DNA from: Sulfurimonas autotrophica
Lineage (GTDB): Bacteria > Campylobacterota > Campylobacteria > Campylobacterales > Sulfurimonadaceae
Assembly: GCA_015662405.1 (NCBI GenBank)
Contig: DQUE01000043.1
Coordinates: 1-12,089, forward strand
Direction of reading: 5' to 3'
Length of the DNA: 12,089 nt
Part shown: in pieces, positions 1 through 8,059 of the stretch
Layout: each line of letters begins with the position of its first letter
How positions within the stretch are numbered: the first letter of the stretch is position 1
Translations under genes and position numbers: made by a program
The notes under the pieces: generated by a model
Told to the model about the DNA's origin: nothing
What the model saw: the letters and a program-made list of their open reading frames with translations, nothing else
Database searches by the model: none

Positions 1-171
1 GGTGATAATAAAAGAGTAGTAGAGATAAAGGAGCAACTCATAGCTTTGGGTTATAGTGTTGGTGCAATAAGACAGCCTACAGTAGCATCGCCAATAATTC
101 GTCTTATAGCAAGAGTTGGAGAGAGCAAAGATGCTTTGCGAGATGTGTGTAGAGTTTTGGCAGGTATGTGA
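1..171 (+). CDS. bioF: 8-amino-7-oxononanoate synthase (BioF), 3' end only
   Basis: Only the last 56 codons are present, in frame from base 1 to a TGA at 169-171; the start lies outside the window. The visible piece contains 'GYSVGAIRQPTV' followed by 'IIRLIARVGES', which matches the C-terminal small domain of alpha-oxoamine synthases. In BioF an 'aIRpPTVp..tsRLRi' stretch follows the PLP-binding large domain. The enzyme condenses pimeloyl-ACP (or pimeloyl-CoA) with L-alanine to give 8-amino-7-oxononanoate, an early step of biotin synthesis in the cytosol. The stop overlaps the next gene's ATG (TGATG), so the two are probably translationally coupled. The PLP lysine and active site are not visible. 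A related oxoamine synthase such as Kbl is the main alternative, but the PTV context favours BioF. Confidence 0.75.
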   Translation, partial: GDNKRVVEIKEQLIALGYSVGAIRQPTVASPIIRLIARVGESKDALRDVCRVLAGM

Positions 172-860
172 TGCAGGTTTCAAAACTTGTGATTAGTTTG
201 CATCAGGAAATTTTAGTAGATATTGCTTTTGATATACAATCATCACTAGCACTCATTGGTCAGAGTGGAAGCGGAAAGAGTCTCACACTCAAAGCACTGC
301 TTGGTATGCTACCAAAAGAGATGCATGTAGTGCTTAAATATAATGCAGACTTTAGGCTCATTAGAGGTAAAACAGTCTCTTTTGTTCCACAAAACCCCTT
401 TACGGCACTCTCACCACTGACTAAAATTAAAAAACAGTTTTTTAGTAGTACAACAAGGGTGAGAGAGCTTTTTGATGCGCTAGGACTTGAGTATGCATTG
501 CTTGAGCGATTTGCACCAGAACTCTCTGGTGGACAACTTCAGCGTGTTGTCATCGCAATTGCGTTAGAATCGAAGCCAAAACTACTGTTGCTAGATGAAC
601 CAACGACGGCACTAGATCCAGATACGAAAGAGACTGTTTTACAGCTTTTACAAAGACTGCAGAAAAAAGAGCAGTTTAAGATATTGTTTGTCACACATGA
701 TATAAACTCAGCGAAAGAGTTGTGTGAAGATGTGGCGATTATAAAAAATGGAAAAGTAGTTGAGAGAGGAAAGATGGATGATGTGTTGTACAATCCAAAG
801 CAGGTATATACAAAAACATTGATAGAAGCAAATTTTGCCAACAGGAAGTTTAGAATATGA
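171..860 (+). CDS. ABC transporter ATP-binding protein, Opp/Dpp/Nik-like, compact
   Basis: A cytosolic ATPase subunit that would power an ABC transporter. All core motifs are present (numbering from the GTG at 168): Walker A GQSGSGKS at 31-38, Q-loop VPQNPF with Gln75, signature LSGGQLQR at 119-126, Walker B LLLLDEP ending in Asp143-Glu144, D-loop ALDPD, and the switch histidine in VTHD (His177). The signature style and 'CEDVAIIKNGKVVERG' point to the peptide/nickel (Opp/Dpp/NikD) branch. It is short (229 aa against roughly 320 for DppD): the Walker A to Q-loop and Q-loop to signature distances are reduced, and the C-terminal oligopeptide domain is missing. I prefer ATG 171 over GTG 168 because it follows a GGCAGG at 159-164 and overlaps the bioF stop. 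No permease or binding-protein gene is in view, so the substrate is unknown. Confidence 0.85.
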   Translation: MQVSKLVISLHQEILVDIAFDIQSSLALIGQSGSGKSLTLKALLGMLPKEMHVVLKYNADFRLIRGKTVSFVPQNPFTALSPLTKIKKQFFSSTTRVRELFDALGLEYALLERFAPELSGGQLQRVVIAIALESKPKLLLLDEPTTALDPDTKETVLQLLQRLQKKEQFKILFVTHDINSAKELCEDVAIIKNGKVVERGKMDDVLYNPKQVYTKTLIEANFANRKFRI

Positions 861-2872
861 AAAAAGTACTCAAAAGAATATTTATAACGCTGTCTGTTTT
901 AGGATTTTTATCCCCTTTTATAATCCTTGGCTACTATCTAGTAAGTTATGATTATGACATCTCTTCGCTTGTTGATTATCAACCAAAACAGACAAGCAGA
1001 ATTTATGATAAACATGGAGAAAAAATAGCAAATATTTTTGATGAGCAGCATAGATATTATGCTTCATTTCAAGAAATTCCTCCACGAATAATTGAAGCAC
1101 TTGTTGCCATTGAAGATACAACTTTTTTTGAGCACTCTGGAGTCAATTTTGATGCAATTTTTCGTGCAATTATTAAAGACATCAAAGCAGGAAAGATGGT
1201 TGAGGGTGCAAGTACGATTACACAGCAACTTGTAAAAAACAGACTTTTAACTCGAGAGAAGAAACTCTCACGAAAGATAAAAGAGTTGATATATTCGTTG
1301 AAACTCGAACATGCTTTGACAAAAGAGGAGATACTAGAGCGTTATTTAAATGAGATATATTTTGGGCATGGATACTATGGCATTAAAACGGCAGCAGATG
1401 GCTATTTTCATAAAAAACTCTCTGATTTGACACTCAAAGAGATGGCAATACTTGTAGGTTTACCAAAAGCACCAAGCACTTATGCGCCTACAAAAAATTA
1501 TGATATCTCTATGGGTAGGGCAAATCGTGTCATTACAAGAATGCATACGCTTGGCTGGATTGATGATGAGACCTTTTATAAAGCATTAGCCCAACGACCG
1601 GTTGTGTATGATGATACACTCACGCAAAACAAGGCACCTTTTATTGTTGATGAGGTTCTACGAAGATTTCGTGCAATGGGGATAGATGATTTAAAAACAG
1701 GTGGCTATGAGATATATACTACTGTAGATTTACGACTGCAAAATGCAGCGCGTGACGCTTTAGGGCATGCGTATAATCTTGCAATGAAGCGTATACAAAA
1801 GTATAAAAAGCAAGAGCAACTTAAGCAAAAAGAGGCAATTGCAAGAGGAGATGAGACATTTACAATGCAAGATGTCAATGTTTCTCAACTCAATGGTGCC
1901 ATGGTGTCACTTGATTCTCAAACAGGGGATATTTTGGCACTTGTTGGTTCAACAGACTATAAAAAAAGCTCTTATAATCGTGCAACGCAAGGGAGACGCC
2001 AACCCGGTTCTGCATTTAAGCCGTTTATATATCAGGTGGCTATTGACTTGGGATATTCAGGAGCTACAAAAATTGTTGATATCGCAAAGACATACGCATA
2101 TAAAAGAGATGGCAAAGAGGTAAAGTGGCAACCAAAAAATTATGAAAAAAACTATAAAGGACTTATTACACTGAGAGAAGCATTGGTACATTCAAGGAAT
2201 TTAGCGACGATTAATCTTGTCAATGAGATAGGACTCAGTAGGCTATTAAAAGAGTTGAAAAAATTTCATATTAAGGATATTCCTCATGATCTATCTATCT
2301 CTCTTGGTACGATGTCACTCTCGCCTTTAGAGTTAGCGCAGCACTATACATCGTTTTCAAATAGTGGTATTCAAGTGCAACCTCATTTGATTAAGAGTAT
2401 AGATCAAAAAGGTAATACTATTTATGAGCGAAATGTTGTAGCAAATTTTATAACAGTACCAACACAATCTTTTATTATGACAACAATTTTAAGAGATGTT
2501 GTCAATCGTGGTACTGGAAGACGTGCTAAAGTGAAGGGGATAGAGTTAGCAGGTAAAACAGGAACAACGAACAACAATGTTGATGGATGGTTTGCTGGTT
2601 ACTCTCCAACGATTGAAACGGTTGTTTGGTTTGGAAATGATGATAACTCTCCGATGTATCATAAAGAGACAGGAGGGAGAGTTGCCGGTCCTGCATTTGC
2701 TCACTATTTTCAAAATGTAATACGACTCTATCCGCAGATAAAACGTAAATTTGATACTCCAGAGGGAATAATAGAGGTGAAGATAAATGGAAAAAAAGAG
2801 TATTTCAGTGATATCTCTAAGCCACCAAGAAGTGACTATGATGATAAAATAGAATCTGAGCTACTCTTTTAA
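857..2872 (+). CDS. pbpA: Class A penicillin-binding protein (PBP1A-type, transglycosylase/transpeptidase)
   Basis: A bifunctional peptidoglycan synthase anchored in the inner membrane that polymerises lipid II and cross-links the stem peptides. One N-terminal membrane segment lies at about residues 8-29. The GT51 domain spans about 50-240, with the catalytic-type Glu86 in EDTTFFEH, then GASTITQQLVKN at 117-128 and LNEIYFG at 164-170. The transpeptidase domain spans about 345-620, with the nucleophile Ser385 in the SAFK tetrad, SRN at 446-448 and KTGTT at 567-571. The 671 aa length is normal for the family, and all catalytic motifs are intact. The ATG overlaps the upstream ABC gene's stop (ATGA, 857-860) and has AGGAAG at 843-848 as RBS, so it belongs to the bioF-ABC transcription unit. 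The gene name differs among related species (pbpA, ponA, mrcA). Confidence 0.95.
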   Translation: MKKVLKRIFITLSVLGFLSPFIILGYYLVSYDYDISSLVDYQPKQTSRIYDKHGEKIANIFDEQHRYYASFQEIPPRIIEALVAIEDTTFFEHSGVNFDAIFRAIIKDIKAGKMVEGASTITQQLVKNRLLTREKKLSRKIKELIYSLKLEHALTKEEILERYLNEIYFGHGYYGIKTAADGYFHKKLSDLTLKEMAILVGLPKAPSTYAPTKNYDISMGRANRVITRMHTLGWIDDETFYKALAQRPVVYDDTLTQNKAPFIVDEVLRRFRAMGIDDLKTGGYEIYTTVDLRLQNAARDALGHAYNLAMKRIQKYKKQEQLKQKEAIARGDETFTMQDVNVSQLNGAMVSLDSQTGDILALVGSTDYKKSSYNRATQGRRQPGSAFKPFIYQVAIDLGYSGATKIVDIAKTYAYKRDGKEVKWQPKNYEKNYKGLITLREALVHSRNLATINLVNEIGLSRLLKELKKFHIKDIPHDLSISLGTMSLSPLELAQHYTSFSNSGIQVQPHLIKSIDQKGNTIYERNVVANFITVPTQSFIMTTILRDVVNRGTGRRAKVKGIELAGKTGTTNNNVDGWFAGYSPTIETVVWFGNDDNSPMYHKETGGRVAGPAFAHYFQNVIRLYPQIKRKFDTPEGIIEVKINGKKEYFSDISKPPRSDYDDKIESELLF

Positions 2873-2876
2873 ACTC

Positions 2877-4535
2877 CTAAGTAAAAGCTCTGTTTAAGGC
2901 ACAAAACATAGCTTTTATGGAAGCTATTGTGATGTCATTATCGACGCCAACTCCAAAACATGAAAGCACCTCTTTTGTCTGAATCTCTATATAGGCGACT
3001 GCTTTTGCACTGCTTTTATCTCCACATGAGTGTTCAGAGTATGATTTGACTGTAAAATCATTTTTATAATTTTTCATAAGTGCATTTTTACAGGCATCTA
3101 TAGGACCGTTTCCCTCTCCTTTTGCTGTAATGACTTTCTCATCTTCTTTGTATGTTAATGTACAAGAAGATATACCATTGTCTGACACAAGTGCACAATC
3201 AAGAAAAGAGATATGCTCAGCAATAGTAAAATAAGTATTTTTAAACACTTCAAGAATCTCTTCTGGTTCTAACTCTCTTCCTTTCTCATCACTTAAAGCT
3301 TGTACGGCACGACCGATTTCAGGATGCATAGCTTTTGGCAAGTGGTAGCCATAGTTGTGTTCAAGTATGTAAGCAACACCACCTTTACCAGATTGTGAGT
3401 TGATTCGGATGATACTCTCATATGTTCGTCCAACATCTGCGGGGTCTATCGGTAGGTAAGGAACCTCCCAAAATGGATCCTCTTTTGTTTGTTGATAGGC
3501 AAGTCCTTTATTTATTGCATCTTGGTGTGAGCCTGAAAAAGCTGTATAGACTAACTCTCCTACATATGGATGACGTGGATGCGTTGGAAGTTCTGTACAC
3601 TTCTCTACAATCTCAACGACTTCATTAACATTAGAAAAATCAAGCCCTGTATCGATTCCTTGAGAGGTCATATTTAACGCTAAAGTTATAATATCAACAT
3701 TTCCTGTTCGCTCACCATTGCTCAAAAGTGTTCCTTCAACTCTATCAGCACCTGCTAATAGTGCAAGCTCTGTCGCAGCGATGGATGTTCCTCTATCATT
3801 ATGCGTATGTGTTGAGATGATAACATTTTCACGATTATCTAAATGTCTGCTCATCCACTCTATCTGATCTGCATAGATATTTGGTGTTGCCATCTCTACA
3901 GTTGCTGGTAGATTGATGATGACTCTGCGCTCTTTGCTAATTCCCCAACGAGCAGTAACAGCATTCGAGATTCTCGCTGCAAAATCAAGCTCCGTTCCTG
4001 TAAAGCTCTCCGGAGAGTACTCCAAAAAGATCTCTCCATCGTGTTTTGCTTCATATTTTTTTACCAAGTCAACACCCTGCAATGCAAGTGCTATAATCTC
4101 ATCTTGCGATTTGCCAAAGACAATTTTTCTTTGTGCCACTGAAGTTGAGTTGTAAAGATGAACAGTGGCTTTTTTTACACCTGATAGTGCTTCAAAAGTC
4201 TTTGCAATAAGATGCTCTCTTGCTTGCACTAATACTTGAATAGTGACATCATCAGGTATTAAGTTCTCATCAACAAGTTTGCGTAAAAAATCGAATTCTA
4301 CTTTCGAGGCAGAGGGAAAGCCAACCTCTATCTCTTTGAAACCAAGTTTGAGTAAGAGTGCAAATAATTCAAGTTTTTTGTTCATATCCATAGGATTGAT
4401 AAGTGCTTGATTGCCATCACGCAAATCAACACTACACCATATAGGTGCTTTTGTTATAGTATTGTCCGGCCACTCTCTATCGGGCAACTCTATCTTAGGG
4501 TAAGGTTTGTATTTACCTTTAGGAATATTCTTCAT
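2877..4535 (-). CDS. leuA: 2-isopropylmalate synthase, long (type 2) form
   Basis: Condenses acetyl-CoA with 2-oxoisovalerate, the first committed step of leucine synthesis, in the cytosol. The N-terminal TIM barrel carries SVDLRDGNQA (Arg39, Asp40), KEIEVGFPSAS at 67-77 and STHTHNDRG (metal-binding His243 and His245), then LLSNGERTGNVD at 270-281. A linker follows, and the C-terminal LeuA dimerisation/leucine-sensing domain covers about 425-552, including GEGNGPIDACKNAL. The N-terminal 'KYKPYP..ELPDREWPD' signature and the 552 aa length place it in the yeast/actinobacterial-type LeuA group. I start it at ATG 4533-4535, preceded by AGAAGGA seven bases upstream. An in-frame ATG at 4583 would add 16 residues but has no RBS. 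It has its own promoter downstream of the glnA terminator. Leucine feedback inhibition is likely from the family. Confidence 0.95.
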   Translation of the reverse strand: MKNIPKGKYKPYPKIELPDREWPDNTITKAPIWCSVDLRDGNQALINPMDMNKKLELFALLLKLGFKEIEVGFPSASKVEFDFLRKLVDENLIPDDVTIQVLVQAREHLIAKTFEALSGVKKATVHLYNSTSVAQRKIVFGKSQDEIIALALQGVDLVKKYEAKHDGEIFLEYSPESFTGTELDFAARISNAVTARWGISKERRVIINLPATVEMATPNIYADQIEWMSRHLDNRENVIISTHTHNDRGTSIAATELALLAGADRVEGTLLSNGERTGNVDIITLALNMTSQGIDTGLDFSNVNEVVEIVEKCTELPTHPRHPYVGELVYTAFSGSHQDAINKGLAYQQTKEDPFWEVPYLPIDPADVGRTYESIIRINSQSGKGGVAYILEHNYGYHLPKAMHPEIGRAVQALSDEKGRELEPEEILEVFKNTYFTIAEHISFLDCALVSDNGISSCTLTYKEDEKVITAKGEGNGPIDACKNALMKNYKNDFTVKSYSEHSCGDKSSAKAVAYIEIQTKEVLSCFGVGVDNDITIASIKAMFCALNRAFT

Positions 4536-4596
4536 TAAGAATCCTTCTACTTGAATTATTAATAGATGCACTCTTACATACACTATTAATTGCGAA

Positions 4597-4602
4597 ATTA
4601 TA
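4597..4602 (-). promoter_or_regulatory. leuA promoter, -10 box
   Basis: The minus strand reads a perfect TATAAT here, about 62 bases before the chosen leuA ATG. A second TATAAT lies 17 bases further upstream at 4614-4619, inside a T-rich stretch. No convincing -35 box is seen, which is usual for sigma-70 promoters of Campylobacterota. The predicted transcript would start near 4590, only a few bases before the in-frame ATG at 4583, which argues against that ATG being the main start. Confidence 0.55.
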
Positions 4603-4670
4603 TCTAATTTTTGATTATAAAAAGTTTGTAGGAAATTGTTTGAAAGAGTTTTAAGGTTACATGGAAAATA

Positions 4671-4692
4671 TTCCCACTACAAGGAGTGGGAA
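4671..4692 (-). terminator. Rho-independent terminator after glnA
   Basis: An 8-bp perfect stem, TTCCCACT (4671-4678) with AGTGGGAA (4685-4692), closes on the 6-base loop ACAAGG. Read on the minus strand it lies about 20 bases after the glnA stop and is followed by TATTTT, a short T-rich tail. It separates glnA from leuA. Confidence 0.75.
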
Positions 4693-4711
4693 AAAGATGA
4701 CGCAAAAAAGC

Positions 4712-6142
4712 TTAACACTGGTAGGTAGTTTTAAACTCATATGCAGTTGGACGACCTTCATCTGGGAATACATCACGCTCAAATTTATATCTTTGGTATG
4801 TATTGATCATCTCATCTGTAAAGACTGGTTTTAAGAAATCATTATCTGCAATAAGCCCCTCAAGTGCCTCGCGAAGTGTGTGTGGCATCTGCGCAATACC
4901 TTTTTCTCGAATCTCATCAAGTGTGAGTTCAAAAAGATCTTCATCCATTGGACCAACAGGAGTAAGCTTGTTTTTAATGCCATCAAGTCCAGCCATCATC
5001 ATAACAGAAAATGCTAGGTAAGGACAAGCTGTAGAGTCTGGGAAACGCATCTCAATACGTGTAGCTTTTTCACCTGCACCATAAGGGATACGACAAGCCG
5101 CAGAGCGGTTTTGTGAAGAGTAAGTAAGAATACTTGGTGCCTCAAATCCAGGAATAAGACGTTTGTAGGAGTTTGTTGAAGCATTTGTAAATGCAGCAAC
5201 AGCCTCTGCATGTTTAAAAATTCCTGCAACATAGTTAAGTGCTAATTCAGAGAGGTTAGCGTAGTTGCCCTCTTTGTAGAAAAGATTTTTGCCATCTTTC
5301 CAAAGTGATTGGTGTACATGCATACCATTTCCATTGTCACCATAGAGTGGTTTTGGCATAAATGTAGCAGTTTTTCCATTGAGGTGAGCAATCATTTTAA
5401 CAACATATTTGTATTTTTGTACATTATCTGCAGCAGTGATAATATCTCCAAAAACGATACCAATTTCACCTTGTCCTTGTGCAACTTCGTGGTGACCAAG
5501 AACAACTTCAAGACCAACTTGCTCTAATACTTGCATCATCTCTGCACGCATATCTACCATCGAGTCTGTTGGTGCAACTGGGAAGTAACCACCTTTTGTG
5601 CCAGGGCGGTGTGCTGTGTTGTAGAGGTCATCATAGTGTGTGTTGGAGTTCCAGTCTCCCTCTTCTGTATCGACTCTGTAGCCTGATTCATTGATATTGT
5701 CTATAAATTTCACATCATCAAAGATAAAAAACTCATTTTCAGGCCCAAAGTATGCCGCATCAGCTATACCGATCTCTTCTGCATGTTTGAGTGCTTTTTT
5801 CGCAATAGAGCGTGGGCACTTCTCATAAAGTTCGCCTTTGTAGATATCATAGATATCACAAATAACAATTACTGTAGGGTCTGCAGTGAAAGGATCTAAA
5901 AATGCTGTTTCGATATCTGGCTTTAAAATCATATCTGATTTGTTTATCGGTTGCCAAGCCTCAATTGAGGAACCATCAAATGGAAAGCCATTTCCTAAGT
6001 TTTCAGCATTTACCGCACTATAACGGTATGTAAGGTGATGCCATGCACCTTTAATATCAGTAAATCTTAAATCTACAAACTGTACATCGTTTTCATTACA
6101 AAATGTAAAGAACTCTTCTACGTTGTTAACAAATTTTCCCAT
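4712..6142 (-). CDS. glnA: Glutamine synthetase, type I
   Basis: Makes glutamine from glutamate, ammonia and ATP, the main cytosolic entry of ammonium; the family forms dodecamers. The 476 aa length is typical of GSI-beta. Visible family motifs are FPFDGSSIEAW at 53-63, YFGPENEFF at 131-139, the ATP-site block NGNGMHVHQSLW at 270-281, and NRSAACRIP at 345-353. The region that holds the adenylylated Tyr (Tyr397 in E. coli, 'NLYDLPP') reads DEDLFELTLDE, so the Tyr is Phe404 (codon at 4931-4933). GlnE-type adenylylation at this site is therefore not possible. The start has a clear AGGAG RBS at 6150-6154, seven bases before ATG. The gene has its own promoter and terminator and looks monocistronic. 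Confidence 0.97.
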   Translation of the reverse strand: MGKFVNNVEEFFTFCNENDVQFVDLRFTDIKGAWHHLTYRYSAVNAENLGNGFPFDGSSIEAWQPINKSDMILKPDIETAFLDPFTADPTVIVICDIYDIYKGELYEKCPRSIAKKALKHAEEIGIADAAYFGPENEFFIFDDVKFIDNINESGYRVDTEEGDWNSNTHYDDLYNTAHRPGTKGGYFPVAPTDSMVDMRAEMMQVLEQVGLEVVLGHHEVAQGQGEIGIVFGDIITAADNVQKYKYVVKMIAHLNGKTATFMPKPLYGDNGNGMHVHQSLWKDGKNLFYKEGNYANLSELALNYVAGIFKHAEAVAAFTNASTNSYKRLIPGFEAPSILTYSSQNRSAACRIPYGAGEKATRIEMRFPDSTACPYLAFSVMMMAGLDGIKNKLTPVGPMDEDLFELTLDEIREKGIAQMPHTLREALEGLIADNDFLKPVFTDEMINTYQRYKFERDVFPDEGRPTAYEFKTTYQC

Positions 6143-6171
6143 GAGTTTTCTCCTGAATTTTATCTATATGT

Positions 6172-6177
6172 AGTATA
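6172..6177 (-). promoter_or_regulatory. glnA promoter, -10 box
   Basis: TATACT on the minus strand, 30 bases before the glnA ATG, leaving room for a short leader with the AGGAG site. The region upstream is AT-rich without a good -35 and carries an inverted repeat and a pair of direct repeats (see the operator entry). Assignment is by position and match only. Confidence 0.45.
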
Positions 6178-6202
6178 TCTTATTTAAACAAATTTATATC
6201 TT

Positions 6203-6239
6203 TAGAAGTGATTAAAAAATAATCAATTTTCTAGAAGTG
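6203..6239 (-). promoter_or_regulatory. Possible operator upstream of glnA
   Basis: A perfect inverted repeat TGATTA-N5-TAATCA (6209-6225) is flanked by two copies of TAGAAGTG (6203-6210 and 6232-6239). It is centred about 50 bases upstream of the predicted start of transcription, a position typical of an activator site. It does not fit the FNR/CRP spacing (TTGAT-N4-ATCAA), and the regulator is unknown. In such AT-rich DNA it could be chance. Confidence 0.3.
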
Positions 6240-6265
6240 TCCTTTGAAATGTTTGAGAGTGTGCT

Positions 6266-6296
6266 AAAAACAGCATAAAGAGAAAAAGCTGTTTTT
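6266..6296 (-). terminator. Rho-independent terminator after the EAL-CBS-GGDEF gene
   Basis: A 9-bp stem, AAAAACAGC (6266-6274) with GCTGTTTTT (6288-6296), has a 13-base loop. On the minus strand the stem starts at the stop codon of the c-di-GMP gene and its distal arm ends in TTTTT. It closes the olsF-like/c-di-GMP unit and lies upstream of the glnA promoter region. Confidence 0.6.
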
Positions 6297-8059
6297 TAAA
6301 TCAAAGCACTGATTGCAAGATGTTTTTGTTCATTTTTAGCAACTTTTTTTTGACTTGAGAGTATTTTATTTATCGTCTCTTCTGAAACTGCCTCTTTTTG
6401 TTGTCGTGTAATAAGTACAGAAGCACTCGCACTAAGAAGTGGAAATTTACTCTTTTGTTCATCATGTCTGTTTTTAGAGATGATGTAGCCATTTTCTCTA
6501 TCTTTTGGCGAATAAAACTCTCTAGCAGAGCTTGCAAATTTTTCAAGAATAGTATATATCTCTTTGAGATATTTTTGATAGTTGTTTATATCAATATCTT
6601 CGAAGGCTATGAAAAAATCATCCCCTCCAATATGCGCTTTAAAAACATTTTTTGCTAACTCTTTTCTTAAAATATCGGCAAAAAGTTGAATAATTCTATC
6701 TCCATTTCTAAATCCATATACGTCATTAAAAGCTTTAAAGTTGTCCAAATCAAAATAGCAGAGCATATAGGATTTGTCTGATTCGCAAACGCTGTTTATC
6801 TGTTTTTCAATGATTGTGTTACCAGGAAGTTTTGTGAGGGGATTTTGATCCCTTGCTTGTAAAATATTCTCTTCATGCATAAGGGTAATAATGGCTCTAG
6901 CAGATAAAAATCCGTGATAAGCGCCATCTTTTGTCATAATAATTCCAACTGATTCAGGATTGTTTGCAAAAAGCTCTATCAATGTATCTGTTGTACTATT
7001 TATATCTGCATTACCACAAGGATGAAGAAGGTTTGCCAATTTTGAGGTGCTTTGTTCATTTAAGAGCAGAGAGATTCCATAAGGGGAGTAGAGAAACTCT
7101 TTTATGTCAGACTCTAAAAGAATGCCAAGTGGTTCATTCTGTGCATTGACAATAGGCACGATGGGAGCATTTTTGTTTTTTTTGAAATACTCTATTACCT
7201 TGTTCATTTTTGTTTTGATTGTAAGGGGTTTTATTTGCTCTATATTTTTTATGAGTAGGGTATTTTTATCACCATAGCGTCTATCATTAGTAATTATCTC
7301 TATAATATTTTGATACTCTAGAAGAATTTCACTTGTATTTTTTGTTGGTTTTTGTATAAAATAGCCCTGTGCTAGGTGGCAGCCTATATCTTTACATGTA
7401 AGATACTCTGCTTTTGTTTCAATACCTTCAGCAATTACTTTAATACCAAGTTGAATAGCGAGATGGGTAATATTTCGTACCATGAGTTTTTTCTTCATAT
7501 TCTTCTCAAGTCCCTGAAGAAAAAATCTATCTATTTTAATAATATCAGGAGTAGAATCATAAAAAAGTTTGTACCCCGAATGACCAACACCAAAATCATC
7601 AATGGCTATGGAGAAATCTTCACTTTTATAGTGTTGCAACACTCTCTCTAAATCATGTTCATTTACAATTTTTTGTCTTTCAGAAATTTCAAAACAGATG
7701 TTTTCTTTTCTTATATTGAGTTCTTTGAGAAGTTCTGTTGTATTTCCTGTTGAATAGTTGTCCATTTCAAAGAGTCTATTGTCAAGGTTGTAAAAGAGCT
7801 TGATATTTTTATACCCTTTGATCTGTGTATATTTTTTAAAGGCTTTTTCTCTGAGTGCCAAGTCAAAAGAGTAGAGTAGCTTCTCTTTGTAAACTGTATC
7901 AAAAAGAGAAAAAATGGATTTAAATCCAACATCTTGAAAATTTCTCAGTAGCGCTTCCACACCATATATTTTACCTGTATGGATGTTAATGATAGGCTGA
8001 AACGCGACATCAAGGAGTTCTAAATGTGACTTCCAGTGTTGTGTAAGTGCTATATTCAT
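6296..8059 (-). CDS. Cyclic-di-GMP protein, EAL-CBS-GGDEF
   Basis: A soluble signalling protein of 587 aa with no membrane segment. The EAL domain (about 10-245) keeps the phosphodiesterase residues: Glu35 in EALLR, Asn91, Glu124 in FEISER, the metal pair Asp154-Asp155 in IDDFG, Lys175 in KIDR, Glu211 in AEGIET and Gln231. It is therefore predicted to hydrolyse c-di-GMP. A CBS pair (about 270-395), usually a nucleotide sensor, follows. The GGDEF domain (about 405-575) has FDLDNFKAFND at 436-446, but the signature reads GGDDF (478-482) and there is no RxxD inhibitory site before it. It may be a weak cyclase or a GTP-binding regulatory domain. The order is the reverse of the common GGDEF-EAL layout. 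ATG overlaps the stop of the upstream acyltransferase (ATGA), and no strong RBS is seen, so it depends on coupling. Confidence 0.92.
   Translation of the reverse strand: MNIALTQHWKSHLELLDVAFQPIINIHTGKIYGVEALLRNFQDVGFKSIFSLFDTVYKEKLLYSFDLALREKAFKKYTQIKGYKNIKLFYNLDNRLFEMDNYSTGNTTELLKELNIRKENICFEISERQKIVNEHDLERVLQHYKSEDFSIAIDDFGVGHSGYKLFYDSTPDIIKIDRFFLQGLEKNMKKKLMVRNITHLAIQLGIKVIAEGIETKAEYLTCKDIGCHLAQGYFIQKPTKNTSEILLEYQNIIEIITNDRRYGDKNTLLIKNIEQIKPLTIKTKMNKVIEYFKKNKNAPIVPIVNAQNEPLGILLESDIKEFLYSPYGISLLLNEQSTSKLANLLHPCGNADINSTTDTLIELFANNPESVGIIMTKDGAYHGFLSARAIITLMHEENILQARDQNPLTKLPGNTIIEKQINSVCESDKSYMLCYFDLDNFKAFNDVYGFRNGDRIIQLFADILRKELAKNVFKAHIGGDDFFIAFEDIDINNYQKYLKEIYTILEKFASSAREFYSPKDRENGYIISKNRHDEQKSKFPLLSASASVLITRQQKEAVSEETINKILSSQKKVAKNEQKHLAISALI

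Noticed and set aside
4536..4583. In-frame 16-codon stretch before leuA, rich in Val, Leu and Ile codons, resembling a leucine attenuation leader
   Set aside because: It is in frame with leuA without its own stop, has no RBS, lies within a few bases of the predicted transcript start, and no terminator hairpin follows. The codon bias fits AT-rich noncoding DNA.
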